Shown here: piece after piece, positions 44,987 through 53,398 of the stretch
Layout of the letters: every line of letters starts with the position of its first letter
Numbering within the stretch: position 1 is the first letter of the stretch
DNA from: Atopobium sp034113385
GTDB taxonomy: Bacteria > Actinomycetota > Coriobacteriia > Coriobacteriales > Atopobiaceae
Assembly (NCBI RefSeq): GCF_034113385.1
Contig: NZ_JAXEXL010000011.1
Coordinates: 1 to 64,000 of the forward strand
DNA: 64,000 nt
Reading direction: 5' to 3'
Program-made: the position numbers and the translations under genes
Notes under the pieces: model-generated
Database searches by the model: none
The model's input: the letters and a program-made list of their open reading frames with translations, nothing else
What the model was told of the DNA's origin: nothing

Positions 44987-45521
44987 CGAGCGGGCAATTA
45001 TGGAAAGTATTCGCAGGTCAAAGCTGCAAAAAGCAGGGCTTTACGGATGCTATGCCGAGGCAAGCTCAGAGCTTGGTGCACGTGTCTCGAAGCTTGCTCA
45101 AGGTGGTAAGGGTGCGTTTCTGTTCGGTACATGCGGTACAGGCAAGACTTATGCAGCAGCTGAGGCAGTTAAGGACGCTTTAGGCAGCTCTAAGTTGGTG
45201 ACCGTCTCGCAGCTATTAGCTGATATACGTGCTGATTTCGACGAAAACCACGGCACACTTGAGCGTGTTAAGGGCTATCGCGTGCTTGTCTTGGATGATT
45301 TGGGCGTGGAGAAAATAACCGATTGGTCAATGGAGACGCTTACAACGCTCATAGATTATCGCGTTTGTACAGGTAAAGTAACGATTTTTACGAGCAATTA
45401 CCGCCTCGGAGAGTTGCGCAGCCTGTGGGGCGGAGTGAGCGGTCAGAGGTTGGCATCACGTATCGCTGGTGCGTGTGAGCTTATCGAGGTTACTGGTAAA
45501 GATAGGAGGCTCCATGCTTGA
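44967..45521 (+). CDS. DnaC/IstB-like helicase loader ATPase
   Basis: An AAA+ ATPase expected to load the host DnaB helicase at the phage origin. It has 184 residues. Walker A GTCGTGKT at 54-61, Walker B VLVLDDLGVEK, sensor-1 IFTSNY and a C-terminal arginine region (GQRLASRIAG). It lacks a long N-terminal domain. It overlaps the initiator gene by 20 bases, and the downstream HNH gene starts within its last codons. Confidence 0.88.
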   Translation: MSTLSSDERAIMESIRRSKLQKAGLYGCYAEASSELGARVSKLAQGGKGAFLFGTCGTGKTYAAAEAVKDALGSSKLVTVSQLLADIRADFDENHGTLERVKGYRVLVLDDLGVEKITDWSMETLTTLIDYRVCTGKVTIFTSNYRLGELRSLWGGVSGQRLASRIAGACELIEVTGKDRRLHA

Positions 45522-45960
45522 TAAATCCAAGCTGCACGGGCTAAGTCTCGGCAAAGCCGAGCTATACGGTAAGCCTCACATTGGAGCTGAGTATATCGGT
45601 AAGAGCAAGCGTTACCAGCTCACTGACGAGGCGTGTTGTGTGTGCGGGATGGCTGCGAGTAATTGTCACCACGTCATTCCACGAGGGCAAGGCGAGACCT
45701 TCGAGCTTGCGGGCTTTATCCTGCGCAGCCCACTTTTCGCCTTGTGTGGCAGCGGCACGACAGGATGCCATAACGGCTTTCATGGAGGCGCATACCTTTG
45801 CGCTCGGTGGCAGTGGGACGACCAAGAGGCATTCGATGCCTGGTGGCGTGGTGACCTGCTCTGGCAGTACGGGGCACATTCGCCAAAGCTTTACCTATTC
45901 GGTGAGTGGCACATATTTAATACAAGGACGAGTGAGAGGCTCGTCATAAGGGAGATTTAA
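45514..45960 (+). CDS. HNH-like nuclease domain protein
   Basis: A 148-residue protein. A Cys pair (CCVCGM), then NCHHVIPRGQGE, ALCGSGTTGCHNGFHG and a Trp-rich C-terminal part. The arrangement C-x2-C...HH...C...C-H-x3-H fits a zinc-stabilised HNH/recombination-nuclease fold such as phage NinG/Rap-type or HNH proteins. The ATG at 45514 follows AGGAGG; the longer frame at 45469 overlaps the loader gene. The substrate is unknown. Confidence 0.7.
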   Translation: MLDKSKLHGLSLGKAELYGKPHIGAEYIGKSKRYQLTDEACCVCGMAASNCHHVIPRGQGETFELAGFILRSPLFALCGSGTTGCHNGFHGGAYLCARWQWDDQEAFDAWWRGDLLWQYGAHSPKLYLFGEWHIFNTRTSERLVIREI

Positions 45961-46176
45961 ATGTTTAGCAGCAAATACGCAGGTGAACCGCCTGAGGTAG
46001 ACGAGCGTTATCACGACCATTGCAAGAGATGCATGTATTTCGTCGAGGCATACGATTCGGGCGTAGAGAAGTTCGGAGTATGTACGCTGCTTGCAGACTT
46101 TAACCGCGATGGCGTATTAGATGGCATCGAGCCAGTTCGAGGCTCACAAACATGCCCAGAAGGGAAGCTTAAATGA
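45961..46176 (+). CDS. Small cysteine-containing phage protein
   Basis: A 71-residue protein of unknown function with Cys residues in HCKRCMYF, GVCTLL and TCPEG, a possible single zinc site. The ATG immediately follows the previous stop (TTTAAATG, AGGGAG upstream). Its stop overlaps the next start. Confidence 0.65.
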   Translation: MFSSKYAGEPPEVDERYHDHCKRCMYFVEAYDSGVEKFGVCTLLADFNRDGVLDGIEPVRGSQTCPEGKLK

Positions 46177-46490
46177 ATATTTTTGAACAGCGCAAAGAGA
46201 TAGCCGAGAAGCTACGCGAAACAAAAGAAGAGTGTAATCAGCGCGGTTATCCATGGATGGTAGAAGATTTGATGCGTGCACTTGGATTTTTATCTTACGA
46301 AGACGCAGATGACCAGATGTTTGACCGTCTTGCCGACCTGATAGACCCGACGTGCAATGACTTCGGCGGCGAGGAAGGTACCAACGGCGAGGGTTACGAT
46401 TTTGCCTGCTCCGCGTGCGGCTGGTGCGGTGATGTATGCGAGCCTAATTATTGTCCAAACTGCGGCGCACGTATTGTGGAGGAGAAGTAA
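46173..46490 (+). CDS. Zinc-ribbon phage protein
   Basis: A 105-residue protein. The N-terminal helix (EQRKEIAEKLRETKEEC) is followed by an acidic middle; the C-terminal 30 residues form a zinc ribbon with CSACGWCGDVC and YCPNCGARI. Such ribbons are common in phage early proteins of unknown function. The start overlaps the previous stop (ATGA). Confidence 0.65.
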   Translation: MNIFEQRKEIAEKLRETKEECNQRGYPWMVEDLMRALGFLSYEDADDQMFDRLADLIDPTCNDFGGEEGTNGEGYDFACSACGWCGDVCEPNYCPNCGARIVEEK

Positions 46491-46835
46491 ATGAAGTGGC
46501 GACTACCAGACCCATATGAAGTTGGTCTAGAAGGAATTAAAGCGGCAATTGACGAGCAGATAAAACGCACCCTCAATCTACAGAATACTGAATTTACTCA
46601 GCTCTGCGCGCGTAAGCTTGAGTTTTTTATCCCAAAGAGAAGAAGGCTCAAGGCAATCATACGCTGTCAAGATGCTCTGGCTCCTCACTGCTCTATCACA
46701 ACTTTTGAACTCGATGAAGAAGAGCTTGAGGTACTTGGAGACATAGAGCAAAAGCGCTTAGATGCTCTTATTGAGCTTAGGGAAAGCTTTGAAGAACAAA
46801 TGCGTGAAAAGGAGGAGCAATGCAATGGATACTAG
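46491..46835 (+). CDS. Hypothetical phage protein
   Basis: A 114-residue helical protein with basic central part (FFIPKRRRLKAII) and a charged helical end (LRESFEEQMREKEEQCNGY). I do not recognise it. The ATG directly follows the previous stop. It overlaps the DUF551 gene by 16 bases. Confidence 0.6.
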   Translation: MKWRLPDPYEVGLEGIKAAIDEQIKRTLNLQNTEFTQLCARKLEFFIPKRRRLKAIIRCQDALAPHCSITTFELDEEELEVLGDIEQKRLDALIELRESFEEQMREKEEQCNGY

Positions 46836-47029
46836 TAAGTGAGAAGTTGCCTAAAGAAGATATGCTGGTGCTTCTTACACTTAGCGTTTTAGACACAGGC
46901 GAGACATGCACTGCACCTCAGACTGCATTCTACGATTATGATTTTGGTTGGTTTTTTGAAAATGAGGAACCAGTAGAAGCAGAGATAATCGCCTGGATGC
47001 CACTACCAAAGCCTTATGAGGTGGAGTAG
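46820..47029 (+). CDS. DUF551-like small phage protein
   Basis: A 69-residue protein with the DUF551 pattern: MQWILVSEKLPKEDMLVLLT at the start and the closing AWMPLPKPYE. Many temperate phages carry such proteins; the function is unknown. AAAGGAGG lies upstream of the ATG. It is followed two bases later by the methylase gene. Confidence 0.75.
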   Translation: MQWILVSEKLPKEDMLVLLTLSVLDTGETCTAPQTAFYDYDFGWFFENEEPVEAEIIAWMPLPKPYEVE

Positions 47030-47031
47030 GG

Positions 47032-47463
47032 ATGACTACCTTTACTAGTGGCTTACGCTCAAGTGCAAGTAATGAGTGGCGCACCCCTCAAGATCTGTTT
47101 GACGCACTAGACCGTGAATTTAAATTCACAGTAGATGCAGCAAGCACACATGAAAATGCACTTGTAGACAAGCATTGGACGATACGAGAAGACGGTTTGG
47201 CTCAGTCTTGGGATGGTGAGCGTGTTTGGTGCAATCCTCCCTACGGCAGGCAGATTGCTAAGTGGGTTAAAAAGGCTTCTGAAGCTGTAGGAGGGGTTGT
47301 GGTGATGCTCATTCCAGCACGCACAGACACAGCTTACTGGCATGATTATGTGTTCCCCAATGCATCTGATATTAGGTTTATTCGTGGGCGGCTGCATTTT
47401 AGCGATAGCAAAAACGCCGCCCCATTTCCAAGTGCGATAGTAGTTTTTGAGAGATGGGCATAA
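47032..47463 (+). CDS. Phage DNA N6-adenine methyltransferase (Dam-phage family)
   Basis: It methylates adenine in DNA, probably protecting phage DNA or marking it. It has 143 residues, typical for the DNMT/Dam_phage family. It opens with SSASNEWRTPQDLFDALDRE, then FTVDAAS, and the catalytic NPPYG at 68-72. VVVMLIPARTDTAYWH and IRFIRGRLHF are family features. Recognition site not deducible. No cognate restriction enzyme is adjacent, so it is an orphan methylase. Confidence 0.9.
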   Translation: MTTFTSGLRSSASNEWRTPQDLFDALDREFKFTVDAASTHENALVDKHWTIREDGLAQSWDGERVWCNPPYGRQIAKWVKKASEAVGGVVVMLIPARTDTAYWHDYVFPNASDIRFIRGRLHFSDSKNAAPFPSAIVVFERWA

Positions 47464-47657
47464 TGCAAGACCAATTAAGCCTATTTACGCTGGATAAGCC
47501 CGATCCTTTTCATTGCCCCTATGAGCAAAAAACTATTGACTGTGGTGGACCAAAAACGTTTTGTACGTTAAGAAATTTATGGACTAATTGCCGAGAGTGG
47601 GGAAGCTGTACGGCATCAGAGAAGCAGCTAGATATAGTGTGTGATGTAAATGTTTGA
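47463..47657 (+). CDS. Small cysteine-containing phage protein
   Basis: A 64-residue protein (MQDQLSLFTLDKPDPFHCPY, later DCGG, FCTLRNLW, NCREWGSC). Six or so Cys residues suggest metal binding. The ATG overlaps the methylase stop (TAATG); an in-frame ATG at 47454 is an alternative. Function unknown. It overlaps the next ORF by eight bases. Confidence 0.6.
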   Translation: MQDQLSLFTLDKPDPFHCPYEQKTIDCGGPKTFCTLRNLWTNCREWGSCTASEKQLDIVCDVNV

Positions 47658-47898
47658 ATTAAATATTGTTAAGCGTATCTTAAGCAATGAAGTTGTTGCA
47701 TATTATCCAGCGTTTAACCATAGGGGGATGAGTATGGACGATATTTATAATGAGCAACGTGTTGAGATAGGTATTACTGCGATGCTCGAGGCTGCACAGG
47801 CTAAGGGGCTTAACCTGCTCGAATTGAAGCAGGCTGCAGAGTCTATAGCTAAGGTAATGGAGAGCAAGCTACAAGATAGATTGCGCGATGACTCGTAA
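47650..47898 (+). CDS. Hypothetical phage protein
   Basis: An 82-residue protein, mainly helical in its second half (ITAMLEAAQAKGLNLLELKQ, then ESIAKVMESKLQDRL). Not recognised. It overlaps its neighbours on both sides (8 and 11 bases), which supports a real gene in the operon. Confidence 0.6.
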   Translation: MFELNIVKRILSNEVVAYYPAFNHRGMSMDDIYNEQRVEIGITAMLEAAQAKGLNLLELKQAAESIAKVMESKLQDRLRDDS

Positions 47899-48271
47899 GA
47901 GATTCTGTCCTGATTGTGGGCGTGTAGTAGAGGCAGGGAAGAGGTGCACATGTAAGCCACTACGCAAGCGTAAGCCTACAGCAGCAGACCAGACCAGGGG
48001 CAAGCGTGAGCCTTGGCGTACCAGCTACAACGATAAGATATATAGACAAGCAAGGCAGCAGGTTATCAGTATGGCAGGTGGCAAGTGCGAGAAGTGCGGA
48101 AGAGTGGTAGCCTGGTGGGATGGCAAGCGATGGCAGACCTCGGGCATGGGTGGAGAGATACATCACATTAAAGCTCTGTGTGATGGTGGAGGTAATGGAG
48201 TTGGTAACCTGATGCTGTTATGTAAGAGCTGCCACGGTTTTGTAGACGCGGCAAGGCGTAAGCGTAGATAG
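47888..48271 (+). CDS. HNH endonuclease next to the packaging genes
   Basis: A 127-residue HNH protein. An N-terminal zinc ribbon (CPDCG, CTC) and basic segment precede the HNH core: CEKCGRVV, EIHHIKALCDGGGN, NLMLLCKSCHGF. In HK97-like cos phages an HNH protein encoded beside the terminase works with it in cos cleavage, and this gene fits that role. It is the last gene before the terminator at 48311. Confidence 0.88.
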   Translation: MTRKRFCPDCGRVVEAGKRCTCKPLRKRKPTAADQTRGKREPWRTSYNDKIYRQARQQVISMAGGKCEKCGRVVAWWDGKRWQTSGMGGEIHHIKALCDGGGNGVGNLMLLCKSCHGFVDAARRKRR

Positions 48272-48310
48272 TTTTATGCAGGATACAATCGAATAGTTAG
48301 TGTTTTATGC

Positions 48311-48348
48311 GTACAGGTGTCGTCAGGAACGACCCTGTACGTTTTTTT
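48311..48348 (+). terminator. Strong intrinsic terminator ending the early operon
   Basis: GTACAGGTGTCGT, loop CAGGA, ACGACCCTGTAC, then GTTTTTTT. The stem is 12 bp with one bulged T, followed by seven T. It separates the early genes from the late genes and shows that an ATG at 48307, just before the stem, is not a gene start. Confidence 0.9.
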
Positions 48349-48576
48349 ATGCATTTTGGGGGTTTGTTGGGGGGTGTGGTGGGGGGGCTTGGTTTGTTGG
48401 TGGATGGGGGTACCCCTCAAAAAATTGAAAAAGCGATGTGTATACCCCGCGTCCCTGTCAACAAAATCTATCGCTACGAAATTGGAGGTTTGGGGGGTGA
48501 GCCGCTAACTTCTCGATTTTTTGAGCCGCTATCTCACGGCATGGCTATTCTCAGTGCAACCGAGAAAGGAAAATGT
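48349..48576. other. Noncoding G-rich segment before the late genes (candidate cos region)
   Basis: No convincing gene. It holds G-tracts of 5, 6, 7 and 5 at 48358, 48369, 48381 and 48406 (quadruplex-capable), the palindrome GGGGTACCCC (48407-48416), and a near-perfect 12-bp direct repeat GAGCCGCTAACT/GAGCCGCTATCT (48499, 48523; 24-bp period). Lying between HNH and TerS it could be cos/terminase-binding DNA, or contain the late promoter. Both are inferences. Confidence 0.45.
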
Positions 48577-49143
48577 ATGCGTCCGATGCCAAAACTTGAA
48601 GTAACAGAATTGCCCGTAGATGAGCTTGCCCCTTATGCGAACAACGCTAAGGAGCATCCGCAAAAACAAATAGATGAGATAGCCGAGAGCATTTCAACTT
48701 TTGGAAACTGTGACCCTATCGGCGTTTGGCACAATGAGGATGGAAAGCCTGAAATAGTAGAGGGGCACGGTCGCGTGCTTGCATTAAAGAAACTCGGCAT
48801 TACAACCGCGCCTGTTATTTACCTTGACCATTTGACTGACGAACAACGACGAGCTTATACACATGTGCACAATCAGACCACTATGTCGAGTGGCTTTGAC
48901 TATGAGATTTTAGTAGCTGATATGGATAACCTCAATATGAATTGGGAAGCACTTGGTTTTGAAGAGTTTTGTTTTAACGAAACTCCACCATCTGTTGATG
49001 AAGCTGCTGATGAGTTGCCAGAAACTGTAATTTGCAAATGCAAGCGCGGCGATATTTGGCAGCTTGGAGAACATAGAATTATGTGCGGCAATTCTGCAAA
49101 TGAAGCAGATACAGATGCGCTATTTTCTGCGGGGGGGGCTTAA
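48577..49143 (+). pseudogene. ParB-like domain protein lacking its methyltransferase half
   Basis: A 188-residue product. The ParB/Srx-like domain (about 5-110) is clear: LPVDELAPYANNAKEHPQKQ, EGHGRVLALKKLG, YTHVHNQTTMSSGFD. It then reaches KRGDIWQLGEHRIMCGNS, the segment that normally opens a DNA methyltransferase domain in phage ParB-methylase fusions, but stops a few codons later, right after a run of eight G (49131-49138). The other two frames also stop within 20 bases, so the catalytic DPPY part is deleted rather than shifted. The ATG at 48577 follows AAAGGA. The ParB part may still act alone. Confidence 0.7.
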
Positions 49144-49148
49144 TCTAA

Positions 49149-49448
49149 ATGATTAAGAACTGCGAAGTCTGCGGGCGCGAATTTACAGCTCAACGTAAAA
49201 CTGCTAAATATTGCTCGAATAAATGCCGCCTCATGGCACAACGCGGCGTTCCATATATTGGTGAGTTGCAGCCACCTGCAGCCACTGCGATTATGACTGC
49301 CGAAGAAGTGCAGTCCACGATTCAACAGGCGCATATTGCTGCATCTGATTTATCTCGGGCATCAATGATGACGCATTCGCCTTTGTGTCTCAAACTGCGC
49401 CGCGTAGCTAAAAAGCTTGAGGACGCTCTGCGAGGTGAGGGACTATGA
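49149..49448 (+). CDS. Small zinc-finger phage protein
   Basis: A 99-residue protein. The N-terminus has CEVCGREF...YCSNKCRL (residues 4-27), a treble-clef-like zinc finger. A helical C-terminal part follows. Function unknown; similar short Zn proteins precede terminase genes in many phages. No good ribosome-binding site is visible, possibly because of the upstream deletion. It overlaps TerS by four bases. Confidence 0.65.
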   Translation: MIKNCEVCGREFTAQRKTAKYCSNKCRLMAQRGVPYIGELQPPAATAIMTAEEVQSTIQQAHIAASDLSRASMMTHSPLCLKLRRVAKKLEDALRGEGL

Positions 49449-49981
49449 AGGGGGCAAAACCCAAACAAAATGCAATCCGTCGCGGGCTTAGTGATGCTTA
49501 CGGCTTAGCCAAAGAAGAATCATCAGGCGTTACTATGCCGCCTGATATTGCGCGTGACCCCGTGCAGTCTGAGATTTGGGCTTGGCTTGCGCCACCTGTA
49601 AATAATTTTGCACCTCAAGATGTTTTAATCCTTAGACGATTAACCTACTGGCATGCCGTAGCACAGCAAGCCGAGCAGGCTATCCATTCTGAGGATGGGC
49701 GCATAAATATTTTCGACAAGATAGGTGTGAAGCCATATAAAACCGAGGATGGTCGAGAGGTTCCGCTTGTCAGGAAGAACCCCGCCTTGCAGATTCTCAA
49801 GGAAGCAACCTCAGAAATTCGCGCGCTGTCTGACATTCTCGGGCTTTCGCCTTTAGCACGATCACGTATTGGGCTTATGGATGCTACATCGGTTAAGACT
49901 GCAGCAGATACCGCAAAAATGTTTTCGAGTATTGATTCGGCATATGAGCTAGAAGGAGAAATAGAAGTTGAGGAGGACTAA
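49445..49981 (+). CDS. Phage terminase small subunit (P27 family)
   Basis: TerS recognises the packaging site and recruits TerL. It has 178 residues with P27-family features: a basic N-terminus (MKGAKPKQNAIRRGLS), PPVNNFAPQDVLILRRLTYW, and NPALQILKEATSEIRALSDI, then LGLSPLARSRIG. An acidic C-terminus ends the protein. It overlaps the TerL gene by 14 bases. Confidence 0.85.
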   Translation: MKGAKPKQNAIRRGLSDAYGLAKEESSGVTMPPDIARDPVQSEIWAWLAPPVNNFAPQDVLILRRLTYWHAVAQQAEQAIHSEDGRINIFDKIGVKPYKTEDGREVPLVRKNPALQILKEATSEIRALSDILGLSPLARSRIGLMDATSVKTAADTAKMFSSIDSAYELEGEIEVEED

Positions 49982-51440
49982 GACTAAATATTCGCGTGCA
50001 GGTCTTACTATTGCGCGCGACTATGAGAGGTGCTTGTCCTCTATGTGCTGCCATGTATCGAACGACGGATATTATGGCAAACCTTTTTTATTAGAGCCAT
50101 TCCAACGGGATAATATTTGGAAGCCATTATTTGCCTGTGGGAAAATGACCACCGACGGCTTCAAGAGAAAATATCGTCGTGCAATTATCGGCTTGCCTTC
50201 TGGTTTTGGTAAAACAGAACTTGCTGCTGCTCTTGTGCTTGTCATATCCACGATGGAGGTAATTCATAACGGGCAGTATGGTGTAGTCGCTTCCTCGAAA
50301 GACCAGGTACGCAATATTTTTGAGAAAATCGCGACTATGATTAAGCTCAACGACACATGGTCGCAGCAATGGCAAATTGGAAAAGACGTTATCACACACA
50401 AAGAAACGGGTGCCAAGATAATGGTATTCCCGAATAAAGCTGATGCCCTGGAATCGTGGCACTTAAATGTTGTTATTTTTGATGAGTTGCACACCTATAA
50501 AGATTCAAAAGTCTGGGACGCGGGCGTGAAAGGTCAAAAGGTTTTAAATAATCCTTTGGCTATCGGCATCACTACTGCAGGCGATTCTCGGGAAGGCTTT
50601 CTTTGGGATACATTAGAAAAAGCAGATGACGATTCGAGCATGTATTTATATTGGCTCGGTCTTGATGATAATGCCGATATTAATAAACGTAAATCTTGGG
50701 AGCCTCTGCTCTGTGCTTCTTGGGTTAGCTGGGAATCAATTCAAGATCAGCGAGGCTCTGCAACTTCTAAGCGGTCTTTTGAGCGATACACAGCTAATCG
50801 CTTCCCGCGCGACAAAAGCGAATATAGCTGTTTTACGTCTAACCAGCTAAATACTTGCTATCGGGGTCGTAATAATTTTGACTTGAACAAACCATTTGCT
50901 ATTGGCATCGATGGCGCAACTGCGGGTGACTCTTTCGCGATAGTCGCATACCAAGAGAGCAAGACTGCCAAAGGTAAAACCGTCGGCTATACAAAGGAAT
51001 GGGTATTCGATACGCCAGATGAAGAATTAGGGCATTATGACCTCAACCAGATTATCGAGCTTTTAGTCTGGCTTGATTCTGAATACCGTCCGGAAGTAAT
51101 AGGCATAGATCCTAATCGCCTAATTGTCATGGACTCACAGCTCCAAAAAGTCCACGGCATTGAAACAGTAAGCTTTGCGCAGAACAACCCGACCATGTGC
51201 CAAGCAACATCTCTAGTAATGCAAGCTATTAAAGGTCGTAGTCTAAAAATAAATAAGTGTCCAAAACTCAAAGAGCACCTGTCAAATACAGTAGAGCTTG
51301 ACCGGGAGCCTTTTGGCTCACGATTTGGAAAGAATAAAAAGAAGTCAAAAATTGATGCTGCCATTGCCTTGGCTATTGCAATGCTTGCTTATCATAAACT
51401 TGTAGCAGGGCAAGACGAGTATGTCGCTACCTTTAACTAA
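49968..51440 (+). CDS. Phage terminase large subunit
   Basis: TerL is the ATP-driven DNA packaging motor and nuclease. It has 490 residues. Walker A-like GLPSGFGKT at 75-83, Walker B VVIFDELH, coupling motif ITTAGDS, and the RNase H-like nuclease part with GIDGATAGDS, GIDPNR and SKIDAAIALA as acidic sites. The TTG start at 49968 has AAGGAG eight bases upstream. The sequence is of the HK97/P27-associated class used by cos-packaging siphophages. Confidence 0.92.
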   Translation: MRRTKTKYSRAGLTIARDYERCLSSMCCHVSNDGYYGKPFLLEPFQRDNIWKPLFACGKMTTDGFKRKYRRAIIGLPSGFGKTELAAALVLVISTMEVIHNGQYGVVASSKDQVRNIFEKIATMIKLNDTWSQQWQIGKDVITHKETGAKIMVFPNKADALESWHLNVVIFDELHTYKDSKVWDAGVKGQKVLNNPLAIGITTAGDSREGFLWDTLEKADDDSSMYLYWLGLDDNADINKRKSWEPLLCASWVSWESIQDQRGSATSKRSFERYTANRFPRDKSEYSCFTSNQLNTCYRGRNNFDLNKPFAIGIDGATAGDSFAIVAYQESKTAKGKTVGYTKEWVFDTPDEELGHYDLNQIIELLVWLDSEYRPEVIGIDPNRLIVMDSQLQKVHGIETVSFAQNNPTMCQATSLVMQAIKGRSLKINKCPKLKEHLSNTVELDREPFGSRFGKNKKKSKIDAAIALAIAMLAYHKLVAGQDEYVATFN

Positions 51441-51482
51441 TCTCACGCCAAAAATATCCTCTTTTTGAGTAAAGGAGGATAC

Positions 51483-52706
51483 ATGGGTCTTTTTTACAAC
51501 ATGTTTTATAAGCGTGATGAGCCTGTGGCTATCAATGATAACGGGCAACGTATCATGTTGCCCACGCCTGCAAATTACGGCTCTTTAATGTCCGTTGACT
51601 TTGCGGCGTGTGTGCAGACCAAGGCTCGTTCTATGGCATCTTTGCCAGTTTCAATCGTGCTGTCTAAGGGACACACGAAGTTAAATGATAACCCCCTCGC
51701 TAAATTACTTAATGGCATGGTTAATGAGGATATGTCCGCAGCCTCTTTAATGGCTTGGACGGTTCTCAGACGAGACACCTTAGGTAATGCGTACTGGTAT
51801 GTGGAGTGGAGCGGCGGCGTTCCCGTTGCAATTTATCCTGTTAACGTTGCGGTATCACATGATTACGATTCATCTCGCCCAAAGGGTAAGAGAACCGTTT
51901 ATTCGGTTTCGTCGGGTGATAAATACGTACCAGCTGGTAATTACTTTGCTGATGAAATTATCAATATCCCTACTGCGATTACTCGCGATGCTGTAAAGGG
52001 TGTTTCTCTTGCGAGTCTCGCTGCTGAGCAAATAGGCTTGTCAATTGACCTCGAGCGTTTTTACCGCGCGATGCTTAATAACGGCAATCACCAATTAGGT
52101 CATGTCGAGGTTCCTAACGATTCGAAATTAAAGTCCGAAGAACTTACAGACCTCAAGGCGGCAATTAAGAGTAAATCTGGCGTTGGCAATGCTGGCGAAA
52201 CTCCAATATTTGCGCATGGTGCTAAGTGGATTACTGATAATCAGACGATGAAAGACGCGAGTTTGATTGAACAACAGAAATGGGTTCTTCATCAAGTTTG
52301 CCGCGCGTGCAACGTGCCGCCCTGGAAGGTCTACGATGGCGAAGTTGCCACTTACAATGGTGGGCAGCAGATGCGTATTGATTATGTTACGGATACTATC
52401 GTCCCTGAGGTGCGCATTATTGAGCTTGCTCTTAAGCCCGTGCTTGATTCGATGATGCTTTTCGACGCTCAGGTTAAATTTAAACTTCAAGGCTTAATGC
52501 GCGGAGACGATGCGGCGCGTGGAGCCTACTACCAACAGATGATTTTCAACGGGACTTACACCCGTGAGGATGTCCGCGAACTCGAGGACTTAAAGCCAAT
52601 CGACGGCATAAATCTGCCATTACTCCCACTTAACTACGGCACTGTCAACCCCGACGGTTCTGTAAATGTGTTCAATGCAGATAGCAACAAGATAGAAGGA
52701 GAGTAG
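51483..52706 (+). CDS. Phage portal protein (HK97 gp3-like)
   Basis: It forms the dodecameric ring at one capsid vertex through which DNA passes. It has 407 residues. The pattern SVDFAACVQTKARSMASLPV, LLNGMVNEDMSAASLMAW and RRDTLGNAYWYV is typical; QQKWVLHQVCRACNVPPWKV lies in the wing/clip part. The ATG at 51483 is chosen because AAAGGAGG lies just upstream; the longer frame starts with a TTG at 51465 before that site. Confidence 0.92.
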   Translation: MGLFYNMFYKRDEPVAINDNGQRIMLPTPANYGSLMSVDFAACVQTKARSMASLPVSIVLSKGHTKLNDNPLAKLLNGMVNEDMSAASLMAWTVLRRDTLGNAYWYVEWSGGVPVAIYPVNVAVSHDYDSSRPKGKRTVYSVSSGDKYVPAGNYFADEIINIPTAITRDAVKGVSLASLAAEQIGLSIDLERFYRAMLNNGNHQLGHVEVPNDSKLKSEELTDLKAAIKSKSGVGNAGETPIFAHGAKWITDNQTMKDASLIEQQKWVLHQVCRACNVPPWKVYDGEVATYNGGQQMRIDYVTDTIVPEVRIIELALKPVLDSMMLFDAQVKFKLQGLMRGDDAARGAYYQQMIFNGTYTREDVRELEDLKPIDGINLPLLPLNYGTVNPDGSVNVFNADSNKIEGE

Positions 52707-53393
52707 ATGTTTCACATCAAGAATGAAGCCGAGAAAGCGACCGTATACATTTACGGCACTATTGGCAAAGACTACTGGGACGAGGATTCGTCTAATACCG
52801 CGAAGAATTTTTCGCAGACCCTCGACGAGCTAGGTAATCGCCCCATTGATATTCGCATTGATTCATGTGGTGGGGACGTATATGAGGGTTTTGCTATTGC
52901 TTCTGCGATTCAGCGTTACGAGGGGCAAGTAACAGCCTATGTTGATGGTATGGCAGCAAGCGCAGCTTCATACATTGCGATTATGGCTGACAAAGTGGTC
53001 ATGTCTTCATTTGCCCAATTCATGATTCACAATGCCTGGACTTTTGCGTGCGGTAATGCTCACGAGCTTATGGATGTGATTAAGCAACTTGAGGGCTTGG
53101 ATGACACAATCGCTCGCCTTCTTGCGACGCGCACTGGCTCCGAGCTTGACGAAATTAAGGCAGCAATGGCAGCCGAGACTTGGTACACCGCAGAACAAGC
53201 ACTTGAAGCGGGCTTTTGTGATGAGGTAATCGAGACAAAGCAGCGTAATGCAGCATGTCTTGACCGTGATTTGATGCGCAATTTTAAGCATGTGCCAGAC
53301 GGTCTGTTAGAAAAATCTCACGATGAAAATAATCTACCAATTGAGGCAAGTAGCCTCGTGCTCGGCAACCACGTGTACACGATTAAGGAGTAA
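52707..53393 (+). CDS. ClpP-like prohead protease
   Basis: A serine protease that processes the capsid protein and scaffold during head maturation. It has 228 residues with the ClpP/crotonase fold: DIRIDSCGGDVYEGFAIASA, GMAASAASYIAI with catalytic Ser85, and FMIHNAW with His108. It starts directly after the portal stop. It lies beside the capsid gene, whose N-terminal delta domain is the expected substrate. Confidence 0.92.
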   Translation: MFHIKNEAEKATVYIYGTIGKDYWDEDSSNTAKNFSQTLDELGNRPIDIRIDSCGGDVYEGFAIASAIQRYEGQVTAYVDGMAASAASYIAIMADKVVMSSFAQFMIHNAWTFACGNAHELMDVIKQLEGLDDTIARLLATRTGSELDEIKAAMAAETWYTAEQALEAGFCDEVIETKQRNAACLDRDLMRNFKHVPDGLLEKSHDENNLPIEASSLVLGNHVYTIKE

Positions 53394-53398
53394 ACCGC

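Noticed and set aside
48307..48576. N-terminal extension of the ParB-like gene (starting at an ATG at 48307)
   Set aside because: The ATG lies at the base of a strong terminator stem, and the extension reads through G-tracts giving Gly/Leu/Val-rich nonsense. A proper start with ribosome-binding site exists at 48577.
49131..49138. Phase-variable poly-G tract
   Set aside because: The tract is suggestive, but all three frames stop within 20 bases, so length changes cannot restore a methyltransferase.
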